Of a stretch of DNA of 64,000 bases, positions 33,413 to 47,349 are shown in pieces. The notes under the pieces were generated by a model that saw only the letters and a program-made list of their open reading frames with translations, was not told the DNA's origin and ran no database searches. A program made the translations under genes and the position numbers. The number at the start of each line of letters is the position of its first letter. Within the stretch, counting starts at the first letter, position 1. Source of the stretch: Diphasiastrum complanatum (taxonomy: Eukaryota; Streptophyta; Lycopodiopsida; Lycopodiales; Lycopodiaceae); contig CM055093.1 of NCBI GenBank assembly GCA_029204225.1, positions 29,649,777-29,713,776 of the forward strand, in the 5' to 3' direction.

Positions 33413-33914
33413 TCTCTTTCAACCTACTTCAATGCACAAAGCACTCCTTTGAACAACAACAAATGCTTTCAAAAGAAATCACCAAGATTTGAAACTATCT
33501 CACAAATTCTCTTCTAGCACTTATCCAAGCAAATAAATAGAGTACATGTGGTGCCTTTTTATAAATTTGGAAGGCCCTTGACCCAAAATTCTATTGGCTT
33601 ATGTACGTTGATCCTAACCATTCATCTTGGACCGAACCTAATCCAAGGGTCAACAAAAAGTACATTAGAATTCACAAGATTCATGTGAGTCCAAAGTTGG
33701 ACCCATCTCTAAAATAATAAAATTCTAGGTTTAAAATGACTTTGGGCCTCAAGTTTTATTTTAATTACAAGGGGCCCAAGTCCATTATTTCTATTTACAA
33801 TCGCCTTGCGTGCTCCTTGGGTCATGGACTTATACGTGCAGGAAGCCATGCCCTCGCAGCACATTTATTGGCTCATTTTCTTTTATTCGCTCTATGTTGG
33901 GAATACCCCCAACA
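33413..33914 (-). repeat. LTR upstream of the copia gag, TGTTGGGG family
   Basis: On the minus strand it begins TGTTGGGGGTATTCCCAACA, a typical copia LTR start, and has TTTATAAAAAGG as a TATA box. It ends close to an initiator-tRNA-like TATCAGGTC site just before the gag start. It does not resemble the 3' LTR at 29480-30114. Confidence 0.7.
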
Positions 33915-33969
33915 CTTTTGAATATGCATGCAACCAGGCTTGAAGATTTTTCGAATCTTCTTCATAAGC

Positions 33970-34133
33970 TCATGTATTTATTACATCAGGTACATGTGGT
34001 TTGGGAATGGTTCCATCAACATAAATCCATAGCTTCTTAGCTTGCAGGATGAATCGAGTCTTTGATCTCCGTGCATGATAGTTGGATCCATCTAGGATTG
34101 TTATCTTTGCATGTAAAGTAGAAGTAGAAGCCA
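33970..34133 (-). pseudogene. Copia gag N-terminal fragment
   Basis: Met at about 34133 followed by ITILDGSNYHARRSKTRFIL and AKKLWIYVDGTIPKPHV, then a stop. This is the N-terminal gag pattern of a second copia lineage, cut short by the neighbouring element. Confidence 0.7.
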
Positions 34134-34189
34134 TTATTATAAAACTGAGAATATAGATAGAAAAGATCTTTGAATGAAGGTCTACCAAT

Positions 34190-35161
34190 CTAGGAAACTT
34201 GATGGTCTTCTACAACTCAAAATAGATCAAAACCACTAATATGCATTCGACATGCAAGCTAATATGGCAACATGCAAGCAATCTTAAAAAATCAGAAAAC
34301 ATGCATGCAACATGCATGGACTAATACTTGCACATGCAAAAGTAGATTGCTAGCAAATTGTAAATTTGTCGACATGCAATTAATTGATCATACTTATGAA
34401 GCGATTGGATATGCCCAGCTATGGTGGACAGTGAAGAAGATGAAGAGGATGTGAGCAGAAAATTACAAAATACTCATGAAAGAAACGTGCTTCATTATCT
34501 AGAATGCTAGTGTATGCTTTAGAGAGCATTCTAGCATCATTAATCTTTGATATTGCTCCTTCAATTAGGCCAAATGGATCTAGAATACTTGTTGTCCACA
34601 AATTTCCAACATGAAGAACATAATATTAGCAAGATACAATGAAAGAAACAAGATACAATTAAACACCAATCAAGAAACCAAATGGATAGCATAACACTAG
34701 CATTAATGAGCAAGAAATTCTACCACACAAGAGAGCAAAACACAATAGCATATGTGAGAAAGATCTCTCCATCAAAAGTGCACCCACTACGAGGAGGAGG
34801 GTCTTTTTTATAGATTAGAAACAAATGATAAGTGATGTACATGGCTTCCAAGTGTCAGTGTAGGTGTCCCACATGCTAATTCTCAAGATGCACTTCTATG
34901 CATGGGTTTTCACATTCTCTCTACATACAAGGAGCCTTACATGATTTTCCTTGGTCCACAAGTTTCCACATTAGGAAAAATGTGCCCTCTTCTACATGCA
35001 AAATTGACAAAGTTTCAACATAAAGTTGGTAGTATGTGAAATTGCCTCTAGGGGCCCCATGTACAAACTTGTTGGGCCTACTCAACGTTAAAAACGTTAA
35101 CAATAAATTATCTTATAATGTTTTACAAACTTGGAAAGCCTTTTTTAAACTTTGAGAGAAT
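34190..35161. other. Non-coding stretch, probably LTR debris
   Basis: The repeated word gcatgcaacatgcatg occurs near 34250-34320. No gene is recognised. The stretch may include the 5' LTR belonging to the gag fragment at 33970-34133. Confidence 0.35.
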
Positions 35162-36712
35162 ACAATAATCTTATGAGGGCCTAGGTGCTCTAATTGGACC
35201 TATGGAGCTTTTGCATGGTGATTGACAACTTCTGTGCAAAAATATGAGTTCAAATGCTTTTGATAGGAATAGGAGAATCCTAGAGAGAATATTCTCTAGC
35301 TTTTGGAAAGTATTTATCTTGTAGGAACTCGCCCATCTCCTCATTTCAATTTCCCATTTCCAAGAGGCAAGATCCTCTCCTCTCTTGCATTTAGTCACCA
35401 TGGCTGGGGGGTGAAGTGGTTAGGAATTTGCTTATCCATTTCTTGTTGGTTGAGTGGTTTGGCTCCACATGTGTCCTTTTTGTTGCATGCAACAAGATCT
35501 AGGTAGATATTCACTTAGCGATCCTTACAATGCTATCAGAACAAGGCTTTGCATCAATCAGAATGTGGAGTTGCTTTTTGCTTTTTTATTTCCTGGTGGT
35601 GGAATTGACCTCAGAGTAAGTAGCCTCTCTGATTTTGGTTTGCTTTCAGCCTAAGCCTAATGATTATTATTATGAAAATTTTCCATAGAAAATGATGGAA
35701 ATTTATGGATTTTTGACAGTTTTTTTTGTGGCTTTTGAGCTTGTATTCAATATTTTTGCTTGAAATTCATCAAAGCTACTGATCTTAAACATTTTTCAGA
35801 ATTTTACTTGCTTTTTTTTAGTCATTATAATTGATTTTAATGATTGCATGCTAGTTGAAAAGTCAAAATTGGACTTAGATAGTGATTTTTAGCCAAAAAT
35901 TGTGGTTTTTTTTTTGCCAGAAATGGGCTATATGAACCATGATTGACTAAAATCCACTTAACTCAAGAGAGTATCCAAAGTACTCAGAATTGAGTTAAAA
36001 TCATTTTTTCTTGGTGGATCTCCTAGAGATTTTAGTAGGATGAATTGTTATACCTTAGGTTTTTGGGTATTCTAAGTGTATTTGTACCAAGAACCATTTA
36101 TGACAGGTCTACAAGAAATGGTGGATAGTCTTGGACTATAATTGTTTTGTGTTTTTAAATTTCGAATATTGATCTCCAATGTATGGCGATAATTCATCTA
36201 GTGGTTCATGTAAAATGAATTTACATGAAGGTGACGTTACTAATTTCAATTGAAAACTTTATCCCTTAGTGTACTTCTAAAAGCAGATATAGTACTTCAG
36301 AGTAGAGATAAACAATTGGGGAGTCGTTCCATCATCTCTAAGTACTTATTTGATATTTGAAGTTAGACTAAGGGTAATCATTTTTGAAGTTAAAGAGTTA
36401 TTTTCTGAACTTCTTGCCCGTTCTGATGACAAAATCTGTTTAAGGGGAGAAGAATGTTACGTCCATGTCTAGTATGTGGGATTCAAAATAATTCCTAACA
36501 TGGATAGCCGGTACTCCAATGTATAAGATTGTTTCGTATGCCACATCATTCCGAGCTTGGACGGTAATGTAATTAATAATCTTATGAGGGCCCAGGTGCT
36601 CTAATTGGACCTACGGAGCTTTTGCATGGTGATTGATAGTTGTGCAAGAATAGGAGGTCAAATGCTTTTGATAGAAATAGGGGGATCCTAGAGAGAATAT
36701 TCTCTAGCTTTT
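35162..36712 (+). mobile_element. Possible non-coding LTR element (remnant)
   Basis: A ~140-bp sequence at 35162-35300 is repeated directly at 36567-36712 (about 90% by eye; it includes gctctaattggacctacggag). After the first copy, cttacaatgctatcagaac (about 35524-35542) resembles an LTR end plus a primer-binding site. Before the second, ggggagaagaatgttacgtcc resembles a polypurine tract plus an LTR start (36454). The interior has no open frames of note. The 5' LTR start could not be found, so the element is incomplete or nested. Confidence 0.5.
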
Positions 36713-36891
36713 CTACCCTAAGTATTCAAAAAGTGGAGGGAACCCATTCAAAAATTGGAGGGAACCAATATGAATTTGAATTTTGCTGGGAACCCCTTTT
36801 ATTCACTATCTTAACTATTAGGCCCTACGACATTAAAAGTCCTACAAAAAGGTCTGAAGTCCTTTTATTAACTTCAAACTAATCAAATAAT

Positions 36892-37500
36892 TGTGAAAGA
36901 TTCAACTAGGTTGATCATATTTGCTATATTTCCATATTTGGCATATTGAGGCCAACTTTGTTTTTAGACTTAGAGATTGACTTTTCAAGTTCATTAGTCT
37001 AAATTTCATTTGAATAAACACTTTTTGAAAGTGTGGGAAAGTTAGAATGTGAGTTTGAGTAGATTCAAATTTGAATGTTGGGTATTTTGAATCTAGACCC
37101 AAAAATGGTAGGGTTAGCATTTTGGTGGGAAAGCCAAGTGGCCAAATAGGGTTTGGACCTACTATAAAAGGATGTAACTCATGGAGAACCATATCTTTTC
37201 TCTTCTCTATCTGATTTCATGCTTATACATGGTTCTCTTGGGTTCTACTATCCATTGGTGCACTATACTTGTGATTGCATGCAATTCTATGTGTAGAATG
37301 ATATATAATTGTTATTTTTGGACCCACACGTGTGAAATACAGTAGCTTGCTGGTTTTGTATGGATAGCAATAGTACTTTATCATTTCATTCAAGTTTGAT
37401 CAAGTTCTATTAGTGGTTGCATCTCATTTTGTGTGTAGATGCTGATTTTTCTACATTGGTGAGATTGGTAGAGTATTTCCCTTTGTAACCCAAGATCATT
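36892..37500 (+). repeat. Solo LTR of the TGTGAAAGATTC copia family
   Basis: Begins TGTGAAAGATTCAACTAGG and matches the minus-strand LTR at 29480-30114 for about 600 bp, including acacgtgtgaaatacagtagc and ttcaagtttgatcaag. No coding sequence adjoins it. The right end is uncertain, so a target duplication could not be confirmed. Confidence 0.8.
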
Positions 37501-39762
37501 CAAGTGGATTGGATCATAATAAACAGAATCCTTCACAATAACTATTCGATCATTGGGTTGGACTTACACACGTAGGGTGACAAATCCCTCTCACATATTA
37601 ACTATGGTTAGGGTTGCCTTGGGATTCGCAAACCCTCCAACAGATTCTATGTCCGTCTCATGTGTATTTCTCTTGATATCTTGGTTTACTAAGTGTGGCC
37701 TCTATAGATGACAAAAGAATTTTATATGGGTAAAGAAAAACGAAATAATGGGACCCTTGGTTATCACTATTAACATTGGGAAAAAACTTATATCTAGAAA
37801 TCCATTCATAGAGATAGATGGATGTTATTACCCTTTTGTGTAACATTGTCCAAGGTTTGTGGTTAACTCCCAAAAAGGAATCACATGAGAATGGGTTACC
37901 CATCTCATAATATCAATAAATTCAAAAGTATGTTCCCAAATAGTGTTTAGAGTTTCTGATTTTGCAATTTTGAGATATCCATGTGGGGTGTCTAGACCAA
38001 TACTTCAAAAATTTGACAAGATTCCCTTTTTTGTGACCAATAGTAATCGACATCATTCAAGATATGGCCTTACCAAGGCCAAACCAAATTCACCTAGTTT
38101 CAAAACTTCCCTTTAAAATTGCATGTGTTCCATACCACAAGTTTTTCCTCCAAGAAAACCCTCAACTTCATGATCTAATCTTCCAAAGACCAAATGATCC
38201 ATCTAGAATGCTCTATCCCATTTATAGATGGTTAGAAAACACATCTTTACAACTATATTCCTAGATAAATCGTCTCATAGATGTCCTATGGCCCTATAGA
38301 TTGAAAAAGTTCATTATTGTAACCCAAAGGTAATGGGGTAAACTTCTAAGCTATTAGTAATAAGCTATCCATATACCTTTCTAACCATGGTCTTTTGGCT
38401 CACAAGATAAGCTTATCCTTACTAACTAGGATGTGAGTAGAACTATTGTTCCCCCTTATTCACAATTCATTTGGTCTAAATATTGAGGTATTAATGGCCA
38501 TATTACATGGCTCTAAGAGATTTTTCACAAAATAACTTTCTATGTTATTCTAATAAGTTATCCAACTAGTTGACACGAATTATATAGGTGCTCAATACCT
38601 ATCTTTTGGAAATGTGCCGAATTTTATCTTTCACATTGTGATGTATGTAAATTTTCTTTTTAGAGATTTATTTAGCATACATTCCATTTCAATAGTATCT
38701 TAACATGTGATGGTATTGCTAACATGTTAGTGAAAAGGAAAGGACTCATTATTTTAAATATCAAGAAAACTATAAAAATTGGGCTACTTTCTTGTTGCTA
38801 TTTATCAAAAGTCTACCATACCATAATGAATTGGAAAATGTCTAGAATGATGGTCCTACTCTCTAAATTTTTACTTCAGAGGACATTGATAAATGCTTGC
38901 ATAATGATTGAAGTGGTCATCCTCATCTTCACTTGGTTCTGCTAGAACAAATTCTACTGAAAAGTCTGCAATCTTCTCAAAGTTTACACCCTTTTTTTTT
39001 TTGTTCATATAATGATCTAGTTTGCTTAGCATGACCATGACTAAAATACCTATGATAAATGGTCATTCCAAAAGAGCACACTTAACACGAAAATTTTTGA
39101 GAAACAACTTTCATAATGACTTCAATCTTTGCTAGATCAATGAAAAGCCCTATTTATGAATCAATTTGGCCTGAGAAAATTTGTATGGAAATCATCCAAG
39201 AAAATTCTTGAAGATTGTTTTCGATGTTCATGTAAGACTCTCACATGACATGCATGCGCATTGGAAAAGCTAAAGGGAATCTTTTAGAAAAAAATACTAC
39301 TAGGTGTCCTTATTAGGATTTCCCACCCCCACACAAACACATTCCAATAGAGAGTAAATAAAAATTTCAATCTCAAACAATACTCAACTGCCCTCTCCAT
39401 TCAAACAAAATAGGCTATGGATCCATTTGAGATTCCATACCTTTATTGGGAATTTTTGGATTCTTAAGTATTAGATTATGCATTAGAATATGAGTGCCTT
39501 CAATAAATTCAAATCAGTGCATATGCCAATCTCCCTTTTCTAAAAGAGAGTCCAAGTGCTCTAGCTTCAATTCATACCAAATATGAGGATAATGCTTTGA
39601 TCACATGTATTTCTACAATAGGCATAGCTTCTTAAAACATACACTAAATAAGAACAACCTCTTCAAAAAATTTCTTTTAGCTAACGTATGCCAATTGTGC
39701 AAATGTTTCCACGGCTACTAGCAAATAATAGAAGCTTTAAAAAAATGGTCAATCGTAAGATT
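37501..39762. other. Non-coding stretch
   Basis: AT-rich with only short open frames. A few frames (e.g. 38064-38264) have no recognisable product. No repeat boundary is visible. Confidence 0.35.
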
Positions 39763-40460
39763 TGTGAAAAATTGTCAATTAGTTTGGTGGTTTATTGGCA
39801 TTTTTGGAGGCCAAAATGAAATTTCAACATAGAGGTAGGTTCATATTTGTTAATAAAGGCCTAAATAGTGTTTTTACTATTTTCGAAAAGTATATAAGTG
39901 GATGAGGTCGGATGTGGACCCATTCTAATTGGCTAATTTTGGTACATTGCATCTAGACTAGAATTTCTAGGTTTTGATGAAGTATCTAGAAGTTTCCAAA
40001 TTAGGTCAAGTTTGGGGCAAGTGGCCAAATGACATTTTGGAAGCTATACATAGTTGTATCTGCATGGAGAAATAATCATCAAAGTTTCTTTCTTTGTGGA
40101 GATGTCATCTCTTGTGTTTCTATGTCCATCTCACGTGTTTCTCACTTGATATCTTGAGTTTTTATGTGTAGAATGCTGATTTTATGGTTGCTCTAGCTTC
40201 CACACGTGTGAAGTACAATATTGAGTTTCTATGTGTAGAATGATGATTTTATAGTTGCTCTAGCTTCCACACGTGTGAAGTACAATATTGTAGTGCTTTT
40301 GTACGGACATGGACATTACTAAGTCATATCTAAGTGTTTATGATTAGATCTTTGTGCATTTCTAAGTTCTAGCATGCATAAAATAGTGATTTCTATGTTC
40401 TAACTATTTCTAGATGTGCAACCAAATTTGGCTAAAAATCGTTGATGAATTAAATGTGTT
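39763..40460 (+). repeat. Diverged LTR with a 67-bp internal duplication
   Basis: TGTGAAAAATTGTCAATTAG resembles the starts of the other copia LTRs. A 67-bp unit containing gcttccacacgtgtgaagta is repeated directly (starts about 40168 and 40235), doubling the CACACGTGTG palindrome. Confidence 0.55.
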
Positions 40461-41000
40461 TTGATCTATGATTTTTCACAAGATTTTCAATAGGTCTTTT
40501 AGTCATTATGATTGTCAATAGGTAGTTTTTCCAATCATTTGCCTAGTCACTACAATCACTTCCTCTGTCGCCTCATTTTTGCCAAGGGCTTCTCATTTGA
40601 TACAGTTCATGGGTGATTGATCATCATCCATACAGGCTTTGCCCTTGTCTTGAGGGTTGATCCTAAGTTCCCTTTGCAAGAAGTTTATGAGTCTATGGCC
40701 TTATCAATGATTCACAGGTCTTGGTATCCCATCACTAATAATCAATGCATCTAGATCCTATTCCAACATAGGTTACATTATCTACAAATTAGATTTGGGC
40801 AATATATATTTAGGTGGTTCCCTTTACAATCTCAACATACCAGTGGGGCAGGTGTATCTATGGATTGTCTCTCTCCTATAATGTTCTGTTGTCACTTGAG
40901 AAAGTTCCAATTTGCAGCTGGGGATGAGGACATGTGTGGACTCTCCATGTAACTCCCTTACCATGTAGCAGTACCCCCCAAAAAATAGCCATGTCTAGGT

Positions 41001-41945
41001 GCACCTTCTTTAAAGTTAAGTGATACAATGCTTTCTAGTTGTGTGTGACAGTTGATTGATAGCATGGGAGTCTGTACATGGTATGCTCTCATTATGTTGT
41101 GTGATCCTAGTTTCGACATGGTATCAGATCCTCGGTGAGTTACAGATCAAAGCTAGCTACAACTGAATCCTAGGAGAATTCCAAGAATCGAAAAGGTTGA
41201 AGAAAAAGCTATCTGTTTCTTTTCTTCAATCTATTCGGAGCTGTGGAGCATCAAAGTGAATCCTAAAGAAATCTATTCTAAATCACTTGATTTTTCCAAT
41301 GCTTTAAATCATGTTAAAATCGGTGGAAATTTGAGCCTAAAGTAGAGACAACCAAACATTTCCTCTTTTAGATTTTTTGTTTTGGAAGAGAATTGGCTTG
41401 ATTTGTTTACAATTTATAGTGCACCAATCAACAAGCCATCAAATTCATTGGAAAGCTAGTGCCTGGGTGCACCTTCTTTAAAGTTCAGTGATACGATGCT
41501 TTCTAGTTGTGTGTGACAGTTGATTGATAGCACAGGAGTCTGTACATGGTATGCTCTCATTATGTTGTATGATCCTAGTTTCGACATGGTATCAGATCCT
41601 CGGTGAGTTACAGATCAAAGCTAGCTACAACTGAATCCTAGGAGAATTCAAAGAATCGAAAAGGTTGAAGAAAAAGCTATATGTTTCTATTCTTCAATCT
41701 ATTCGGAGCTGTGGAGCATCAAAGTGAATCCTAAAGAAATCTATTTTGAATCAATTGATTTTTCCAATGCTTTAAATCATGTTAAAATCGGTGGAAATTT
41801 GAGCCTAAAGTAGAGACAACCAAACATTTCCTCTTTGAAATTTTTTGTTTTGGAAGAGAATTGGCTTGATTTGTTTACAATTTATAGTGCACCAATCAAC
41901 GAGCCATCAAATTCATTGGAAAGCTAGTGCCTGGGCAACCTCAAG
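41001..41945 (+). repeat. Two-copy tandem duplication of 468 bp containing a primer-binding-site-like motif
   Basis: gcaccttctttaaagtt starts at 41001 and 41469, and homology runs through the whole 468-bp unit with few differences. Each unit carries gacatggtatcagatcctcgg, resembling an LTR end and initiator-tRNA primer-binding site. It is best read as a duplicated LTR-leader segment of a copia-type element, or as unequal recombination between two elements. Confidence 0.85.
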
Positions 41946-42110
41946 GAGGTGAAAGTCAACAAGTGGAATCTCAAAGAGACTAAGAAACTACTAAGAATAT
42001 TGGTTGGTTTGGAGACTAGGGTTTATAGTCAAAAAGTTGGAGATATCTCTCTGTAGGAGATCAATTTTAGAGCTATAAATCTCTATAAAATTTGGTGCAC
42101 AAGGCTGCCA

Positions 42111-42225
<115 letters not shown>

Positions 42226-42474
42226 CGCTCTCAAATTTATGTGAAAAAAGAAGAGGAAGGAGGAGGCTTGCACACCCTCACTCAGGTGGGAGCCTAGTGT
42301 TTGGAAGGGTCTCATGCATCATTTCTTGACGTGTAAAGTCATGTCAACCACCAGATCATGGGTCTTGGAGATCAACGATCAAAGGAAAGTCAATCTCGAC
42401 CATCAGATTAGGGCCAATTGTTGAATTTCTAGTTTTTGAGCTACACTTCACATGAAGGAGTTCAAAGCATAGGA

Positions 42475-42800
42475 CTGTGAGATTTCAACAAGTTTAGTCA
42501 TATTTTGGTAAATTGTCAATTGAGGCCAAAACTCATTTTAGACTTAGAGATCAACTTTTTGAAGTTATATTAGTTTAAAATACATTCAATAAGCACTTTT
42601 TGAAAGTGTGGGAATGTTGGTAGTCGAGTTTGAGAGAGATTCAAATTTGAACTTTGGGTACATTGAATCTAGTCCCAAAATAGGCAAAGTAGGGTTTGGA
42701 CCTGCTATATATTGTTGTAAATCGTGGAGAAAGGGATCTTCTCTCTTCTCTCTCGGTTTCCTAATCCACAACCATAGTCTAAGCACACTACAAAAGCACA
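42475..42800 (+). repeat. LTR fragment related to the TGTGAAAGATTC family
   Basis: TGTGAGATTTCAACAAGTTT starts a segment similar to 36892-37190, sharing actttttgaaagtgtggga and agggtttggacctgcta, but it is older or from a sister lineage. Confidence 0.65.
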
Positions 42801-44315
42801 AATTTTGCAAGAAGGGAGGCAACTTATCTTCCTCTCTCTCACCTCTCTTAGAAAATAGAGAACTTGAATAGCAATATAGCATTCAATCATATAAAAAAGT
42901 TCAAATACATGGAAATATAAGAAAGCAAGATCACTGAGGTAGTCATGGTGGCAAGCCCACCAACTCAAGCACGATACACCAACCATTTGCATAATGGAAT
43001 GGTATGGCTATTATTATCATAAGCAAAAAAATATAGAGAAACAACAAGCTAAAGAAATTTTTTAACCATGGTATCAAATTAGTAAAAATGTCCCAAAGCT
43101 CTTTCTTTAGTAGTGTTCAAGAGACTATACATACATGAATACTTTCTTTGCCTTTTCTCAAAAATGTCTATCATTATATGTCAAATACTCATCAAGCTAC
43201 CTCTGTCCACTTTAAAAGTGACCATGCATAAACCACATTTTTTTTGTATGAAAGCTCAACATATAAGTGAAAGATAAATGAGTATACATCAACCAATGCA
43301 AATCTATGCAATTTATTCAAATCTTAGGTTGATACATTTGGGACATCAAGCAAAGGAATTCCTGTAACCATAATCTCTTGTCGTGGGAGTTGATAACCAA
43401 TGCCCAAGTCCTCAAGTTGTTGTTTCATATACAAAAGCATGTTACTTCTTCGTTGAAATCTCTCTCCTCCTTCCTGTGAATGCATTTCTTATAATTAACA
43501 ATTATAAAACTTGAATTGCCTATCCTTAGAATATGTTGCCAATGCCAATATCTATTTTTCTTGTTTTAGTAGCTTATTTCACAATGCAATTGAATCTAGA
43601 GTGCTCTCACCATCAAAATTATTCAACAAAATTTTAATACAATTAAGCAGCAAATGTAAGAATTCAAAAAATATTTAGAAGAGACAAGAATTCAAAAAAA
43701 TATTTAGATGGTTTCTTCTTTCATTATAATTAAGCACATTTAATTTCTTTCTTGAAATGCATTTTCTTCTTGCAAACTTCTTAAAATGTTTCTAGGAGGA
43801 GGTACAAAGTGAACTACAATAGAATGCATAGAAAATTATTAACTCTTTTCTAAAGAATGACACATTATGGTAAACTACTTGGCTTTCAAAAATATTACTT
43901 GGCAAATATCATATGATTATAAACCAAACCTGAAAATTTAGATGGTGCTGCACGCACAAAGTCATCTTCATCTTAGTGCTATCCTCAATATCCTTGCAAA
44001 ATATGTGAAAATCGGGGTACCAAAATTGAGGTAGATTCTCAATATATCTTTGCATTTTTTCCTTCAATGCACTTAACTTCTCCACAGGTGTGCTCACATG
44101 GATTTGAAAATCAATACCATCATATTGGTCTGGACTTCGATAATAATTTGATATTGCTTTTGTAGCCAGTACAGAATTCGGGTAATAGACTTTTTCATTG
44201 GAACCCCTACAATGTCAAAATCCAGAATATAAGTCATTGAATTGATTTTGAGAAGTCATTGAATTTTTTTTTGGTGCGCTCGTAGTGGGGGATGTGATGA
44301 AGTTGGAGAAGACAT
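42801..44315. other. Non-coding stretch
   Basis: No gene or repeat boundary is recognised; only short AT-rich frames occur. Confidence 0.35.
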
Positions 44316-44905
44316 GACACTCATTTGAGCGGTGACAATGGAAAGAGCCACACCAGTATTGTAAGCAAGCAGTTTTCTCCCATAAATGTCGGACAAACAA
44401 CTTAGCTACAAATGATAGGCATAAAAGTTGCATGCTGCTACATATGAAGAGGTGGAACTTTTAGCATGAACAAAATGATATTTCAAGTTCATCAATTAAT
44501 CTACAAAAAGTGCATCCACCTTTGACAGAAATCGTATTGATGGTTCTCTATAGAACAACGAGACTTTTGGGGAGTGCTAGTTTGATTTCAAGTATCATAA
44601 ACGATTCTTAGACACTCATTTGAGCGGTGACAATGGAAAGAGCCACACTAGTATTGTAAGCAAGCAGTTTTCTCCCATAAATGTGGGACAAACAACTTAG
44701 CCACAAATGATAGACATAAAAAATGCATGCTGCTACATGTGGAGAGGTGGAAGTTTTAGCATGAACAAAATGATCTTTCAAGTCCATCAATTAATCTATA
44801 AAAAGTGCATCCACCTTTGACATAAATCGTATTGATGGTTCTCTATAGAACAATGCGACTTTTGGGGAGTGTTAGTTTGATTTCAAGTATCATAAACGAT
44901 TCCTA
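44316..44905. repeat. Two-copy tandem duplication of 295 bp
   Basis: gacactcatttgagcggtgac begins at 44316 and again at 44611. The copies are about 95% alike by eye, ending in catcataaacgattc. Short frames on the minus strand are duplicated with them but show no known family. Confidence 0.9.
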
Positions 44906-47349
44906 GGCAAACATAACAATATTCCCGTTTTGAGACCTAGATGGGGACATTAGTAATATGCAAAAGCATTAAAGAATAAGGCTTCCATATAACGAAATTC
45001 AGGATACTTTAATTGTGCCAACTTTTTTTTTCTTCTTAATTTCTTGTTAATGCAAGAGCATATGAACAATGGCAAGATTATCACTCTCTACCCCACTTTA
45101 TCTCTTAATTAACGGTGACCTTTTACATTGCTAGAAACATTTGTAGTACCTTACATTATGGGATATCCACCTTCTATGGCAACTATTTTACATTATCGTG
45201 AATCTAATTGGCATATAATTGATGTCTCTATTTCCCTAGTGTTTAAGTCTCTTGGAAAGAGGTTCTTTTTGTTTTCTTTGGTTGTGCAAAATGCTTTTGA
45301 GAACCCTTATCCTTTATGCAATAAACATATTTGCGTGTTTGTTACATTGAGTTTTTTGATGACTCAAAAAGCCAAGAAGCATATGTTATTATGACCTACC
45401 TCTTTTTATGCTTATATTTTAGCATATGCTTTGTGTGGTTTATCCCTACTATGAGAAAACCTTGTCGGTACTATCAAACGTCTTAGAATGCAAACAAATT
45501 TATAGTATTGAAAAGTGATGTTCTTCTACTAGAGTATGTTAGCATTAAGTTTCCCAATATTCGATTATATGAACAATGAGTTTGCTTCTATAAATTCTTG
45601 TCAAAGCTATAAATAGTTGAGGGATTACATTAACAATTGTACTTCACTTGCCATAAGCAACTTGGCATTCTAGCTATCAATAAGCATGAGAAAGTATAGA
45701 TATTACAAGAGCGATGCTCCACCTTTAGCTTTTCATATGATAATTAAGATGTTGATTAAAGTCTCCCCCTTAAGATCTCTTTGGTATCAATCATTCTTTC
45801 AAGAAAATTGTTCTCTACCTTGTGTTGTTGTATATTTTGTTTAAAGTTAAATAGTATCCTTTTGCGGTTGAAGGTGAATACATCTTGCCTTCCTATATGG
45901 TGTGCCTTTCTCTTGTTCTTACTAAATTTGTTTATGTTGGTTATGTTAGTTTCATTTATAACTATACTACCATTGGTGTTGCACTTTTGTAAATTGTTGT
46001 ACATGCCTTTTAGTAATGTTGAACATTTTTGCATGAAAGAAAACAAGAAAAAATGTTAGCTATTGATTATGCTGCACATTACAACTCATGCATGTTATGA
46101 CATTGTTTTTTGGAGAGTGACATCAATAAGCATTGGGCATAAGGGCCGATGAGAAGTTTTCTTAGTAGTGTTACTTTGCTTGTGTATAAGTGATTAATGT
46201 GAGAAATATATTAAGGTAAAATAAGATCAAACATTTGTTGAACTTTGAAGAAATACAAAAAAGGCATTATGTGTCTAGAAATAGTATTTTAAAGGTCCAA
46301 GCATGTTTTTCCTTTAATTTACGCATCAGAGGAATAGGTAGAAGACTCACGTGAGAAATACTGTATTGAGAACATTCATTTCCTGCAAAGATGAATTAGC
46401 ATTAGAGACTTAAATGCTAGTAATAAACAATATAAACTTGGAAATCTTGATGCAAAGTATCAACATTCATGAAAAGTGAAAAGAATTTGTGCACACAAGC
46501 ACTATCCTAACATCATCTTTGAAATTTCATGGAACAAGTAGCTCTTGAAGATTCATGCCAAATCCATGCCGAGCACATGGCATCAAACATAAGGGGTTTA
46601 GTTTGAAACCTAAGGGCAAGTTTATCCAGACGGCGAGAAAGATTTCAAAATTTTTGATAAGTAGAAAATTTTGAAAGAAAAACATGAGTAAGAATACTTC
46701 AAATTACCTTCTTAACACAATCTTATAGTGTTTCAATTAGATTGTTAGTCCTCTTTGGGAGACTATATGTTTCTCTAGAGGGTTCATTGTCCTCCAAAAT
46801 TAGTGTCATAGATTTAGGGACCCACCTTGAAAGAACGTACCTATAATATAAGAAGATATAACAAGCCACATCTGTACATATTAGATCAACTGCACAATGA
46901 TCACACCACAATAGTATATATATAGTTTATGAGGTGCTTCCATCCACTGGTGAAAAGGTAGCAATCAAGTGGTAGTACAAGAAAATTGTGCCCCCTCACC
47001 CCAAGATGACAACTTGAGATCTAAAAGGCTCATACGAAGGAGTCCTATAAACCAAGGCATAAGTTGCATCCAACTCTTCTTTTTTTGAGCCTACAAGTGA
47101 AACAAAATGGAATGTATTCAATGCCAATATAGACTGAAAAGGTACAAAAAGATCACTTTATTATTGAGAGAGTGTTCTTGACTTGTATGGACATAAAGGA
47201 TCTGTTGATGACAAATTTGAGCTTAAATTATGTCAAAGTACAGTACTTTGGACCTTACTTGAGTCTATTAGTGACTCACAAGAGTGATTGATTGATTGAT
47301 CATAAGACAAAGGCAAACTAGACACACAAAATTGAGATCTAAATTGCCA
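44906..47349. other. Non-coding stretch
   Basis: AT-rich sequence without a recognisable gene. Paired frames on both strands at 45756-46059 are a chance overlap. Confidence 0.35.
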
